Positions 22,333 to 33,458 of a DNA stretch of 64,000 nucleotides are shown here, piece after piece. The stretch is from Taudactylus pleione (Eukaryota > Chordata > Amphibia > Anura > Myobatrachidae). Within the stretch, counting starts at the first letter, position 1, and every line of letters begins with the position of its first letter. The stretch spans positions 14,404,001 through 14,468,000 of the forward strand of contig JAUIMM010000016.1 of NCBI GenBank assembly GCA_031769625.1. The letters run 5' to 3'. The translations under genes were made by a program, and so were the position numbers. The notes below the pieces were generated by a model. The model was given only the letters and a program-made list of their open reading frames with translations, did not search any database and was not told the origin of the DNA.

Positions 22333-22508
22333 GTTACCAGAGGTTCCCAAAGTCCGCCATTACAGTCCATATTTTAAGGATATCCAATGTTGAGCACAGG
22401 TGACTTAATTAGTACCTCAATCAATTTGATTTAACCATCTGGACTCAAGCATGGATATCCTTTAAAACCTGGACTGTAATGGCGGACTTTGGGAACCTCT
22501 GGGTTAGT
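22333..22508. mobile_element. Palindromic MITE (AGAGGTTCCCAAAG family)
   Basis: The ends CCAGAGGTTCCCAAAGTCC and GGACTTTGGGAACCTCTGG are exact inverted repeats, and pairing extends about 60 bases inward (GCCATTACAGTCCA with TGGACTGTAATGGC). A diverged copy lies at 26322-26485. Confidence 0.75.
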
Positions 22509-22697
22509 AGTAATAAGTCCTTTCCCAATTAACTGTAATATTCCCATAAACCAGCCACCTATGCCCTTAAACCAGTTTCCTGGTTTCAGCCATGAGAGCC
22601 ACCTAGAGTACTATTCATCTTCATGATGATCTTTGGCAAACTGATTCTTGCCTGAACGACATTTTTACGTGTTTTCTGGTGTTTGAGAGCAGATTGC

Positions 22698-22791
22698 TGA
22701 TTGTCATTTGCTCCCATACATTATTGGATTTTCATTCCAACCAACTAGTGGGATGGTTGGAGGAAAGTTGGTTTGGTGTATGGCCAGCTTT
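22698..22791 (+). mobile_element. Half copy of the Harbinger-type MITE
   Basis: GATTGTCATTTGCTCCCATACATT through GGCCAGCTTTA matches the right half of the element at 51730-52028. The left half is absent. Confidence 0.6.
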
Positions 22792-22794
22792 AGT

Positions 22795-23712
22795 ACAGTG
22801 AGTTGTGAGATGGGGCCTCCATCTCTCAGACTTGTTTTTCCAGCACATCCCACAAATGCTCGATCAGATTGAGAGCTGGAGAATTTGGAGGCCAAGTCAA
22901 CACCTTGAACTCCGTCATATTTGTCAACAATTTTGGCAGGGTGCATTATCCTGCTGAAAGAAGTCACTGCCATCAGGAAATACAATTACCAGGAAGGGGT
23001 GTCCTTGGTCTGCAACCGTGTTTAGGTAGGTAGTACGTGTCAAAATAACATCCACATGACAGGAACCAAGGTTTTCCAGCAGAACACTGCCCAGAGCATC
23101 ACACTGCCTCTACTGGCTTGCCTTCTCACCATAGTTTATCCAGGTGCCATGTCGTCCCCAGGTATACGTCGTACACGCACCTAAAAATACATATAACACA
23201 ATAAAAGTGGTATTCATCAGTCCACCTTCTTCCATTGCTCCATGGTTCAGTTCTGTTGCTCACATGCCCATTGTACATTCTTTCAGGGGTGGACAGGGGC
23301 CTGCATGGGCACTCTAACCAGTCTGTGGCCACGCAGCAAGCTTTGATGTACTGTGTGTTCTGATACCTTTCTGTTTAGCCAGCATTACATTTTCAGCTAT
23401 TTGTGCTACAGTAAGACCAGAGGGGTTTGCCTTCACTCCTGGCGCCCATGTTCCAGTTAACCGGTTGTCCTTTCTTGGACCATATTTTGTAGGTACTAAC
23501 CGCTGCATACTGGAAACACCCCACAAGACTTGCTGTTTGGCAGATCCTCATCCAGTTGTCTAGCCATCACAATTTTCCTGCTTCCAGCACAACAACTTCA
23601 TGAACGAAGTGTTCACTTACTGCCTAAAATGTCCCACAAATTGACAGGTTCCACTGTAACTCTATAATTAATGTTATTCACTTAACCTGTCAGTGGTTTT
23701 AATGTTATAGCT
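22795..23712 (-). pseudogene. Tc1-like transposase remnant
   Basis: Minus-strand frames encode DFFQQDNAPC and, downstream, VLTWPPNSPALNLIEHLWD, the conserved segments around the second Asp and the third acidic residue of Tc1-like DDE transposases, with frameshifts between them. The outer end (23690-23712) reads CTGTCAGTGGTTTTAATGTT, a Tc1-type terminus. The 3' terminus near 22795 is truncated against an unrelated MITE fragment. Confidence 0.8.
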
Positions 23713-23996
23713 CATCAATGTGTGTATGTGCAGGGTCGGCGCAGGGCTTCTCGGCGCCCAACGCCATCCTGTGCTGCACTGCCATGCCCCTTCCCTCCCT
23801 CTGAGTGTATACCCAATAATGATGGTGGGTGGAGGGTGGGTTTTTCCTTGGCCGTGGATGAGGGATGCCTCTGTTCAGGCAGGGCTGCGCCATTCAGGCT
23901 ATGCTGACCGTGCCACGGCCCTGCTAGCCCAAGCCTTGAGCCACCACTGTGTATGTGTGCACTAAGACCCTTTGGTTTGATAGATATATATCGATC

Positions 23997-24190
23997 TCCT
24001 GAGACTGGGATGGCACTCCTGGGTTTTCAATAATCATAATGGACACCTCCTTATAGCCAACATTTCAGAAATTTAATATTTACTTTATCAATTCCTTGAT
24101 AAAATAAATATTACATTTCTGGAATGTTGGCTATAAGGAGGTGTCCATTCTGATTATTGAAAACCCAGGAGTGCCATCCCCGTCTCAGGA
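23997..24190. repeat. Long palindrome
   Basis: Arms of about 80-90 bases pair TCCTGAGAC.GGGATGGCACTCC with GGAGTGCCATCCC.GTCTCAGGA, and GGACACCTCCTTATAGCCAA with its complement near 24127-24149. The centre is a short AT-rich loop near 24093. It abuts a Tc1-like remnant and may be part of a fold-back element. Confidence 0.75.
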
Positions 24191-24193
24191 TTT

Positions 24194-24690
24194 ATGTTGG
24201 AGCGAATTTGCTGCATGGGTGATCACCTGGATAAAGAAGCGAAATGCATACCATGTATACCATTGCAAAAGTTCCAAATGGCCACTAATGTGGCAGATTT
24301 TACAAGAACACTTTGTAGGGAGGCCCATGCACTTGCAGTTCTATGGAAACAACAAATATTTTTATCAGGACGACCATGCCACCTGTCATGTTTTCAGGGC
24401 ATTGCTGGACTGGTATACAGAAAATTCGGTAACCCGGATGGACTGGCCAGCTCAGAGTCCAGATCCAACCCCATTGAGAGCCTCTGGGACAAATTGGAGC
24501 AACGGGTGTGTTCTAGGCTGACTCTACCTTGTTTAGTGTCATAGTTGGTTACTGTACTTAAGGCGGAATGGCAAAACATACTGCCTGCTGTTGTCCAGGA
24601 ACTTGTGGACAGTTTGTCTTCAGTAATCACTGCACGTGGTGGACCTACAAAGTACTAACATCAATAAAATCTCTTATCTATTTGCTGTCA
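24194..24690 (+). pseudogene. Tc1-like transposase fragment
   Basis: Across two frames it encodes FTRTLCREAHALAVLWKQQ, YQDDHATCHVFRALLDWYTE, MDWPAQSPDPTP and NPIESLWDKLEQRV, the C-terminal half of a Tc1-like transposase with its second catalytic Asp region and the NPIE..WD segment. A frameshift near 24360 and another near 24465 break it. The N-terminal DNA-binding half is missing. Confidence 0.82.
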
Positions 24691-24699
24691 GTAGCCAGT

Positions 24700-24705
24700 T
24701 ACGCG

Positions 24706-24736
<31 letters not shown>

Positions 24737-24742
24737 GTGTAT
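24700..24742. repeat. (GT)n microsatellite
   Basis: A GT run with a few interruptions, followed by a short TA run. Confidence 0.9.
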
Positions 24743-25152
24743 ATAATATATATATATATATTCATTTAATAATGTCACACCAACGTGCCTTAGTGCCTGT
24801 TTCCACAAGTTTTTAAGGCACAATTCACAGCCCTATTTAACAAGGCTGTAAAGCAGGAGATAAACTTTTTGCTGCTGGCAACTGAATAAATCAGAATATT
24901 GTTGACGTGGGAATTGGTCAGCTATTAGCTGAACAGTAGATTTCTGTCTTAAGATAATCCGTCCTCAAAATGATAGTGATCAAATGCCTATGGCTAAAGA
25001 CAAAATTGAATGCACTTTAGGTAAGGGATAAATAAAACAGGAAATCTGTATATTGAGGGAAAATATATATACACTATACTTGCAATGTCCATAATCTACA
25101 GATGACTGTGCATTATTCCTTTTATAATATGTTTTACTAATGTATACTGAGG

Positions 25153-25440
25153 ATGAGATTCAATTATTTTTGGAAGCCCAACAGAGTTATTAAATTGTTG
25201 CTCCGATGAATGCTGTGGGCGCCTGTTAATTCTTCCTGCACCCTCCTGAGGTGGCGATCAGAGCTGTGCGAAAATTCATTAGTCCGGGTGCCCAAAATGC
25301 AGTTTTTCGGACGCGCCCAATTGTTTAGACTGGATTAGTCGCTTCATGCCCATGCCCCTCGCGCACAGCAGAACAACAATTGAATAGCTCCGTTGATGCG
25401 CCCATTACTTTTGGACTAGCAAAAATCAATTGAATTCCCA
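25153..25440. mobile_element. MITE, GATTCAATT group
   Basis: Ends GAGATTCAATTATTTTTG and CAAAAATCAATTGAATTC are inverted. It shares GCACCCTCCTGAGGTGGCGA and CAACAATTGAATAGCTCCG with related elements at 28714 and 43931. Confidence 0.6.
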
Positions 25441-25510
25441 CCTGCAAGTCAAGACATCAGAATGCAGCAATTGTAAGTGATGGCATCCAAACTCTGTATA
25501 TGTTACAGGT

Positions 25511-25824
25511 AGTGTTCACTCTAGGTCCGGTGCCGGACCTAGAGAAAGTGCACTTCTACTCGCGCGCCTGAAAAGGAGGCGTGTCTTTATGACGTTTCCC
25601 CTTTTCATCACTCTTTGGGGCGTACCCAGCACTTACGGACATGCCGGGCAGCCCCGAACCACTCGGGTCACTGAGAATGGATGCTGTAGGCTTGCGGCCC
25701 GTGGGAGGGGAACGAATCTGCAGGCTGTTTCAGCAGGGTGCCGCGCCAGAGGGAAGGGTGCTTTCTGCCCTTTACAAATAGGACAGGGTGCGGCGCCCCG
25801 CTGAAACAGCCTAGCGGGAACGCT
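25511..25824 (+). mobile_element. hAT-type MITE, AGTGTTC family
   Basis: It begins AGTGTTCACTCTAGGTCCG and ends CAGCCTAGCGGGAACGCT, like 15049-15427. TTACAG lies on both sides but offset, so the duplication is imperfect and the copy older. Confidence 0.75.
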
Positions 25825-26321
25825 ATTACAGCATGGTGCACATTGTCTGAAGCTTTTAGGCAAAGTAGGAAATTAAGAAACTGTTACCTACTGTACGCAC
25901 TGTACAGGTATTGTGCACAAGGTCTAAATGCATTTAGGCAAGTGGTAGCTACTTTCTGCATCTTCACTTCCTTCAATTAAAACTTAAACAATGGTTATAT
26001 ATAGATTTCCCCACATAAAAGAAAAACTAACAGAGTGCAGGATCTAATAGAGTAAACGTTTAATGGAAATATTGCATTTTAATTTTGTATGGGTTTTTTT
26101 TATTGTTTGAAATTAACCATGGCAAACTATCAAATTACAATTATATTCCAAGAAATTTTAGTTTAATTACCATGGAAATTCACCATTTTTGTGAGATGAC
26201 CCAGTGCCATAGGTGATTTTTCCACTGGTATTAATTGCTTTTCCGCAGTTGTCTTGTTTATTTTATTTATTTTTTGGGGAGATGGGGCTGTGGCAGCGCC
26301 ATATTAGGCCTGGTATGTAGG

Positions 26322-26485
26322 ACAGAAGTACCCAAGCTCTGCCATTATAGTCTAGGTTTTAAGGATATTCATGCCTGAGTCCAGATGGTTAAATCTTATT
26401 GACAGGTATGAATTAAGTCACCTGTGCTCAAGCAGGGATAGCCTTAAAACGTGGACTGTAATGCTGGAGTTTTGGGAACCTCTGA
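26322..26485. mobile_element. Palindromic MITE, diverged copy
   Basis: It shares GGTTTTAAGGATAT, CATCTGGAC-type inner arms, TCACCTGTGCTCAAGC and GGGAACCTCTG with 22333-22508, at lower similarity. Confidence 0.65.
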
Positions 26486-27496
26486 TGTAGGAGTTTTTGC
26501 CCATAGTAATGAAATTAGACTAAACCCTACTGGGATGGAGACTGGTTTGTCGGTGATAATACAGCACATAAGAAGTGTTGGTGCAGGTTATTAGGCTTTC
26601 AGATGGTCGTGTCATGTGTATGTGATTTCCTATACATTTAGGGGGGAAAAAAATAGATAAAGGTCACTTGTAATCCTTTTATATTTCTCCCTTCAAGTGC
26701 CAGCAAGAAAAAATAAATTGCATACACCAGGATTTTTCTGCCTTCATTTGCAAATTTGTTTAAAGCTAATTGGTTTTCACCATACATTATTTGGAATCTA
26801 CTAACATGCTCATTACGGTAAAAGAAGACTAATAAATGTAAACTGCAAACAAGGTGATATCCTTTTATCCAGTAATTTAATTTCATGCTTGGTGTCATTC
26901 TTTATTATTAGTGCTATAATTCTATTTGGCTATAAGTGGATAAATGTCAAAATTTAATTGGGCTTTAAATTTGTACCGTGAACTTGTGTATCTTAAACGG
27001 GTTTACTAAATACCTCTGTGTTTATGCACAATAACGTATTGCATGAGTGAGGAGAAAATAAATACTGTTTTACATTGGCCCCTATATGAACTGGCACAGG
27101 GTCTTACATTGGCAAATGTCAGGATTTATATGTGAGCAGTTTCCAGTTCCCTCATTCGCTGTGCAGAACATTGTTATTTCTCTCTACAGAGAACTTTCAT
27201 GCTGTCAGTACACAAATTGCTAAATTTGACATCTAAAAGCAATAAATTCTTTTATGTGTGGCTAAAAATATCATAAGTTGGGTACATTAAATTCCATATA
27301 ATGTATTGAATCTTGTAGGTATTCTATTTGTCATTAATAAAGCAACCAAATGTAAATTTTAATGCTACTGCAAAGCGTAGATGCCAGGACGGAAAGTGTT
27401 TTCATATAGATCTGTCACTTTGGACAATCTAAATGGGATATTCAAAAGGTTGCATCATGTATTTTAACTTCTACATACCAGACCTAATTAAGCATC

Positions 27497-27625
27497 ATGA
27501 ATGGTGTAGTGGCTAGCATTGGTGCCTCACCGCAATGAGGTCATGTGTTCTGTTCCTAGTCATGATCTGTCTGTGTGGAGTTTGCATGTTATCCCATTGT
27601 TTGTGTGTTGCCTCTGGCTTCCTCC
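27497..27625 (+). mobile_element. tRNA-derived SINE, truncated
   Basis: TGTAGTGGCTAGCATTGGTGCC resembles a polymerase III A box, and the GGTCATGTGTTCTGTTCC region a decayed B box. It is followed by TGTCTGTGTGGAGTTTGCATG, the usual body of tRNA-derived SINEs in fish and amphibians. The 3' part is cut off. Confidence 0.65.
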
Positions 27626-27794
27626 CGTCAAAACAGGATTTCTCAACTCCAGTCTTTATGTACCCTTAGCAGTGCATGGTTTTCAGATCTCTGTATCGCA
27701 AGTGAAATAATTAGCATCACCTGTGGATGTTTTAAAATGTCAGTCAGTAATGACAAGACCTGTGCACGAACTAGGAGATCTGGGAAACAGTTAA

Positions 27795-28147
27795 GGTGCA
27801 TACACACTGGGCGATAAAGTGGACGACTGAACGATATCGTTATCGTTCAGTCGTTAACTATATCATCCATTTTTTATACCAAAACGATGAGCGATCACGA
27901 CGTTGTGTGTTCTCGCCGGTCGTTCATCATTGTCGTTCATCAGGCAAACATGCAGGCCAACCTGACGATATCGTCAGGTTGCTGCATGTTGGGGAATGGG
28001 GGAGAGAGCCCGGCGCTGAGCTATATCGTTAATTATATCGTTCAGCGGGTGTGTTTAATGTCATGAACGACATTGAGCACACCCTGCCAGGGACACACTA
28101 GACGATATCGCTCAGGGAGCATATTGTCTACTGTGTATGCTCCTTTA
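27795..28147. mobile_element. MITE, GTGCATACACACTGG family
   Basis: The left end GGTGCATACACACTGGGCGA has its inverse in ACTGTGTATGCTCC at the right. The interior is rich in ACGATATCGT-type short palindromes (such as TGACGATATCGTCA). Confidence 0.65.
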
Positions 28148-28255
28148 GGGGTCCTTGGGAACTGGCGTTGGAAAACATTGCTCCAAAAACAAAACGTAGG
28201 TTTATTGGCTTCTGACAAAAACAAATTATCTTTTTAGTGTGGTAGAGAACCAAAG

Positions 28256-28385
28256 GGTGAATTGAATACCGTTGTAAGGGAGCTCCCGGAACTATTCAAG
28301 TCAGCGCAATGTTTACTCGGGCTGCTAGTATTTAAGTTGGAGAATGCCGGTTCTCGCGACTTAACCTGGTTGGGCAGGTAACTGA
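28256..28385. mobile_element. MITE fragment, GATTCAATTC family
   Basis: GTGAATTGAATACCG, GGGAGCTCCCGGAACTATTCAA and GAGAATGCCGGTTCTCGCG match the left part of 17981-19114. The rest is missing. Confidence 0.55.
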
Positions 28386-28713
28386 ACTAGAGAACTAAAT
28401 ACTAAACTCAATTAGAAGCATGCAGTATTAATGATGAGAAGCACAAATCAGCTTGAAGAGAAGATGGAGATTAAGTAATGTATTATGGTATTCTGGCTAG
28501 GATCAGCAAGTAGTTAGTTTTGAATAATAATAGTTTGCTGGAAAATTAAGTATTATTACTGTATCACGTTCACACAGTGACGTTCAAGTTAGTTGAGTAG
28601 CCTGCACTGTTTCACCTGGTCGCTTTCAACTAAAACCCCTGTATGCATCAGTCACTTTATCCCCCAGCGTCAGAGCACTGCCACTGCTCTTCCCACTTTC
28701 TCTTTGCATCTTA

Positions 28714-29020
28714 TGGGCGCAATTCAAACTATTTTTTTTTGTTTGGGCGCCCATTAAATGTTACGCTTGTAATTCCAAATTAGACCGGGTATAGCCGCAT
28801 GAAATGGCTGAAGCCGCCTAAAGTCCTAGTTAGGGAGCCCAAACAGCAGTTTTCGCTCTCAAACCACGGACTTATCGCACATATCTGTTCGCCACCTCAG
28901 GAGGGTGCAGGCTGAAATGTCTTTGTCTGCGGCTATCGAGCCCGAACGGAGCAACAATTGATTTGCTCCGTCGGGCGCCCATTTGTCAGAGCTGTCGGCA
29001 AAAACCATTGAATTGCCCCC
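28714..29020. mobile_element. MITE, GGGCGCAATTCAA family
   Basis: Inverted ends GGGCGCAATTCAAAC and CATTGAATTGCCCCC enclose a non-coding interior with CACCTCAGGAGGGTGC. It ends about 215 bases before SELENOF exon 2. Confidence 0.65.
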
Positions 29021-29235
29021 TAAATGTTCAATGGCTGGCACTTTACATTATGAAGATGCATATATATAGCGCCAGTCACCAAGTACTTATGCTGTTTGTT
29101 GGTAGAATACACCCAGAGCCAGTCCTTAAGTCCCAGAGATAGCCTTTGCAGCAGATGAGAACTGGCATATATTTTTAAATATGGCATTTATTGAACACTT
29201 GTGTATAAATATAATTCTATAATGCATTCTTTCAG

Positions 29236-29403
29236 GTATCCACATATGGTACGGAGCTATCATCAGAAGCATGCAGGGATTTTGGCTTCTCCAGTAATCT
29301 TTTGTGCAGCTCGTGTGACCTGCTTGGGCAGTTTGGTCTGAATGAGATTGATCCATTCTGTAGACAGTGTTGCCAGGAAGAAGCACATCTTGAATCGAGA
29401 AAG
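29236..29403 (+). CDS. SELENOF: SELENOF exon 2 (cysteine-rich UGGT-binding domain)
   Basis: This 56-codon, phase-0 exon is flanked by TTTCAG (to 29235) and GTAAGG (from 29404). It encodes residues 17-72, including SSEACRDFGFSSNLLCSSC, DLLGQF and CRQCCQEEA. These match the cysteine-rich N-terminal domain of SELENOF, which in mammals binds UGGT. The six cysteines fall at residues 29, 40, 43, 58, 61 and 62, all in the conserved positions. Substitutions relative to human are conservative and there is no frameshift or stop. Confidence 0.97.
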
Positions 29404-30149
29404 GTAAGGTTTAAAGCTCCTTCATACAAATAAAAACAAATTAATAGAGAAAAGCATACACATCATAGTCATGTTATAGGGTCTGTCGCTTAAATTGTAA
29501 GTTAAGTAGCTCATTAGCAACTCAGCCATACAATAAAAATGTGTTGAGGCTCATAAGGGCTGGTCACATTACAAAGGATGTGCCGCCGACCAGCTCCATG
29601 ATGTTTTGACCCTTTACTCTCAAAATTGCTACTTTTCCTGTGCACCTCTATGGGATACAAGGAAAGTTTAGAAATGTCGCATTCCGGTAAAGCTCATCGT
29701 GGCCATCTCATTTAATTGCAATAATTCAATAGAAAATGTACTTCGCTCTACCCCTGTGTGGGATGGGTCTAAGGTTGTGTCAGTACATGGTGATAAAAAA
29801 AACAATGTAGAGTTTGGTTAATATGTAATAAGCGAGAAAGTGTGTCGGTCTGTCCTTTATGCATGCCCAGGTTTTGGGCCTAGCTCGGCCATATTTGGCA
29901 TGGTGGTGTAGTTTGACCAATATTAGATTTTTGCCTAGGTTTGAACTTCGTCAGAGCAACACACTGTCACACAATCCCTAAATATGGGAACACTCTTAAA
30001 TTACACATAGGTTCAAGGGCTGTCTCCAGGGGAAATTGTCAGTCTGACCAAAAAACCTATGTGAAAGCTACAAAAGATCCTTGTAACCTCACAGTTTGAG
30101 CAAGTGTCAAACTCTGACTCATACAAGTTCACATTAAATCCAGAATTAT

Positions 30150-30443
30150 GCCGGGTACACACTAGACGATATGTCGGCCTGGTCGGACGACGTATCTGAC
30201 ACATCATCTTATGTGTACTCTCTGTTGCTGACAGTGCGCGCTTTTGCGCATTGACATCGCCCGTCCGACCTGCATGCAGATCTGATGGGCGGCATCGCTA
30301 GCGTGGGCCATGCTGCCGAATACAGTATGGCCGTCGCTGCCGACGTCGGAAGGTGTGTACGCACTTGCCGATGCCGGCACCCCTCCGGGTCCCCACGCTT
30401 ATGAGGTCGGTACACACTAGACATCGCCTAGTATGTACCGGCC
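30150..30443. mobile_element. MITE, GGGTACACACTAG family
   Basis: The left end GCCGGGTACACACTAGACGA and right end GTATGTACCGGCC are inverted repeats. The inner GGTACACACTAGACATCG near the right is a second copy of the terminal motif. Confidence 0.65.
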
Positions 30444-30495
30444 TTTAGTCCTTTTTAAAGTGACCATATATATTAGTCAGCCCTCTGTGTTGCAT

Positions 30496-31225
30496 CCAAG
30501 GGTGTAACTAGAACTTTGTGGGCCACATAGCAAGATCTTAAAAGGGCCCCCAGAGGTAAAAAAAATTAAAAAATAAAACATAATTTTGCCCCACACAGAG
30601 CCTATTCAGGTTATACCACACAGTAATACTCCTTACACGTTATACCACACATTATGCCACATTGTAGTAGTGCCCCATATAACTTTATTCCACACAATAG
30701 TAGTGCCCCTTACACATTATACCACTCAGTAATGCCCCTTATAACATTATGCCACACAGTAAAGCCCCTTACACATTATGCCCCCCCAGCAACTCAAAAC
30801 CCGTGTCCCTCCAGCATCCTCTCTTCTCTCCCTGTGTGCCAGCAGGTGTGGATTTGGTGCATGGCTGCACCAGTAGGCAGCGGCAGACATGGACTGACAG
30901 TGCCGGCGCAATTTGAATCTGACGCCTGTTGCGAGCCAATCGGCGTTCGTGGTCCCGCAGCCAATCAGCAGTGGCAGCTCCTGATTGGCAGTTTGCGAGC
31001 TCCAATTGCCAATGCGACCCGCGGCACTGTCACTCCATGTCTGCCTGCTGGTGCTCCAGCTGTAACCAAATCAACACTGCTGACACCTGGGACCCCTCGA
31101 CGGCCCTGACTGGACCGGCCCACCTTGTGTGCATGACTGGGTGCCGGGGGAGCGGCGGGCCACAGAGGCAGCTCGGGCACCATGGCTACCGCACCCCTTG
31201 CACCCGCGGCCACCTTACGCCACTG
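30496..31225. mobile_element. hAT-like non-autonomous element, CAGTGGCGTAA termini
   Basis: The left end AAGGGTGTAACTAGAAC is a decayed form and the right end CCTTACGCCACTG the inverse of the common CAGTGGCGTAACTAG terminus. The interior has repeated CCACACAGTAATGCCCCTTA-like units (30600-30780) and a GC-rich right half. No transposase is seen. Confidence 0.55.
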
Positions 31226-31299
31226 TTTGCATTCAGGATCAATGGAATGGGGTTATAGGCGAGGACAATGTAAACAAAGGCTGCAGGTGTACTTCAGGG

Positions 31300-31339
31300 T
31301 CTAGTCTTCAACCCGGGCAACGCCTGGTATCCCAGCTAG
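31300..31339 (+). mobile_element. Helitron 3' end
   Basis: ACCCGGGCAACGCCTGGT forms a short hairpin with one mismatch (CCGGG decayed to CCTGG), followed by about 9 bases and CTAG then T. This is the Helitron 3' signature. The 5' end and any Rep/helicase gene are not visible. Confidence 0.55.
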
Positions 31340-31452
31340 TAACAAATAATCTCATGTAAACAACAAATTTACAATGTAAGTAATATGTGATGGAGGTGCA
31401 GATTGGCTGTAGGGATACAGATTTAGGCATCTGGTGCAAAATCAGTGTTTCC

Positions 31453-31512
31453 CAATGCATTTCGGCCCCTAGGACCTTCCTCTGGAAAGGCCCTAGGGGC
31501 CGAAATGCGTTG
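31453..31512. repeat. Palindrome with hammerhead-like core remnants
   Basis: CAATGCATTTCGGCCCCTAGG pairs with CCTAGGGGCCGAAATGCGTTG. On the plus strand CTGGAAA-GGCCC-GGGGCC-GAAATGCGTTGG resembles the hammerhead layout with a decayed CTGATGA core. Confidence 0.5.
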
Positions 31513-32794
31513 GAGCACACCAATCTCCACACAGTGCACACTGGAAGTTTCCCCAAGCGCACAAGCCGACGAGCATATCAACGACCTAGCATGACCTGTA
31601 TCTCATTTATATGAGCCACCCTCATAATGTCTGATACAGTACATTGCTAAATGCAGAGTAAATATTACAAATGTACTTTTTTCCTTGTCTGGTTTTAGGA
31701 TGTGTCTGACTAGACCCATGTGATTTTATACTTGTGGTTAAATTAGGTGGGATGACTAGTTTTACGTGATTCCATTCACTGGTGGGTTTTTTTTGTTTTG
31801 TTTTTTTTTTTAGTCTTGATCACCACATACTATCCCTCAATTTGTCATATTGCCACAATAAATATTCTATGCTTTTCTCTGCTAGCTCTTCAGTCATGTT
31901 GCTTTAGACTTGTATAATAGATGGCTAGCTTATGTTCTTTTCTAAAGTATAAAGTTACAAATTGTCATAGCTAAACTCCTACGTAAAGATGTTATCGATG
32001 GTTCTGGTACGTTCATGAAATATTAACAGTGCAATTCCTGTGGTGTTGGTTAGGAGATAGGATTTCATAAACCTTTTTAATCTGTATTAACAGGTTTTGT
32101 GGTTCTCTTAACTTTTTGAAATGCTCAGATGATTCCAACCCCTTTTAGATTGCTTGTCTGAGGGGGATTACACGATGACAGTAACTTGGTTGAAATGTGC
32201 TTTTGGTTTTGTGTTACCTGTAAATCTGTTTTGGCTTAATGTAAGAAGAATGTTTTGCAAGACAAATATCATTAATCATAATGGAAAGTCATTTTTTTTT
32301 CTCATTTTTGTAGACAACTGTTGAGTCAAGACTTTAAATAATTTCTGATTTATTTTTTGTACTTGAAGAATTCAGATGACTAATATGGATTCTGTAATAC
32401 TGTATTGTGTGTATTGTGAAAGAGCAGATATTGTATTGGTCAGATATTAGTATGACAAACTTGCAGATGGCTGTTGTGCAGAACTAGTAACGTAGTATCT
32501 TTCACAACATTACACAACATTAAATCAATTTTCATAGCTATTTTAACTTTTTATTTTAAAGAGTAAGTGTAACTTAAATTTGACACTGAAATAAATATCA
32601 AAGGCTGAGTAATACTGATTATAATCATGTATGTAAAGTAATTCATATGTTTATAGTACTTCTATATAAATGTTTATCGTGCTCTCAGTCCTCTAAAGTA
32701 GGTTCCTGTGATTTTAGTAAGCTACTTCTCTAACAGACAAGTTGTCAGGTTTTCACATTGTGCTTTGGTAGATTCACACCTGGTCAGAGCCTAT

Positions 32795-33458
32795 GGGGGT
32801 GATTCAATTGGGCACGATGTAAAAAACCTTGCACGCAATTTTGGATTACAGCGGGTATGCACAGCAGGTATCCAATACCCGCGGTATCCAATTAAAAAAA
32901 AAAAAGTGGTCGCAGGGTTGTAGGCTCTGAAAACCCCTCGGCGTGTAGAAAAAAAAATACACAACTTTCCGGGGGGTCTCAGGTGGCCTCCGTGGCTCCT
33001 GGTGGCCTCCCTTCCATCTTGTCACTGGGGAGGGGGCTGTTAGGAGTCCAGGGAGCTGCCGGGAGGTGCAAGGGCTGCTGGGAGATGTAGTTTTCCCAGC
33101 TCTGACTACTGAGGGGGTCACACACACTCATGCACACACTTACAAACACTCACACACTTGTCCTGCTCCCAACGCTGGATGCAGAAGACACCGCTTTGGA
33201 TGGTGAGTAATTAAGCAAATTGAAAACTTCCAATTGCTTAATTAGGATTTGGGGGTTTGGGGTGTCGCCAGGGTCCCAGAGCAAGTCCTGCTGATCTTTC
33301 CTAATAAATAATAAATTCATTTTAGGAAAAATCAGACTTGCTCTGGAGGTGCGAGAAAAAAGACTGACTCACCATTTTCAGTCCCTGAAATGAATAGCAA
33401 AACCCCACGACTGCAATTTATTTATTTATTTTACATTTCATGCCCGCAATTGGATTCA
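32795..33458. mobile_element. MITE, GATTCAATTGGGCA family
   Basis: The left end GGTGATTCAATTGGGCACGA and right end TGCCCGCAATTGGATTC are inverted. Internal GCTTAATTAGGA and TTCCTAATAAATAAT segments add hairpins. No coding capacity. Confidence 0.55.

Larger units (their letters stand above)
6753..29235 (+). other. SELENOF: SELENOF intron 1 (about 22.5 kb)
   Basis: The intron runs from the donor GTAAGA to the acceptor TTTCAG. It is packed with transposable elements, listed separately. Segments with no recognised element include 6953-7690, 9500-10300, 11150-11690, 15670-16190, 19120-20190 (only a GGCCTGATTCAG start near 19470), 20570-21100, 24820-25150, 25830-26320, 26490-27490 and 28390-28710. 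Confidence 0.9.
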
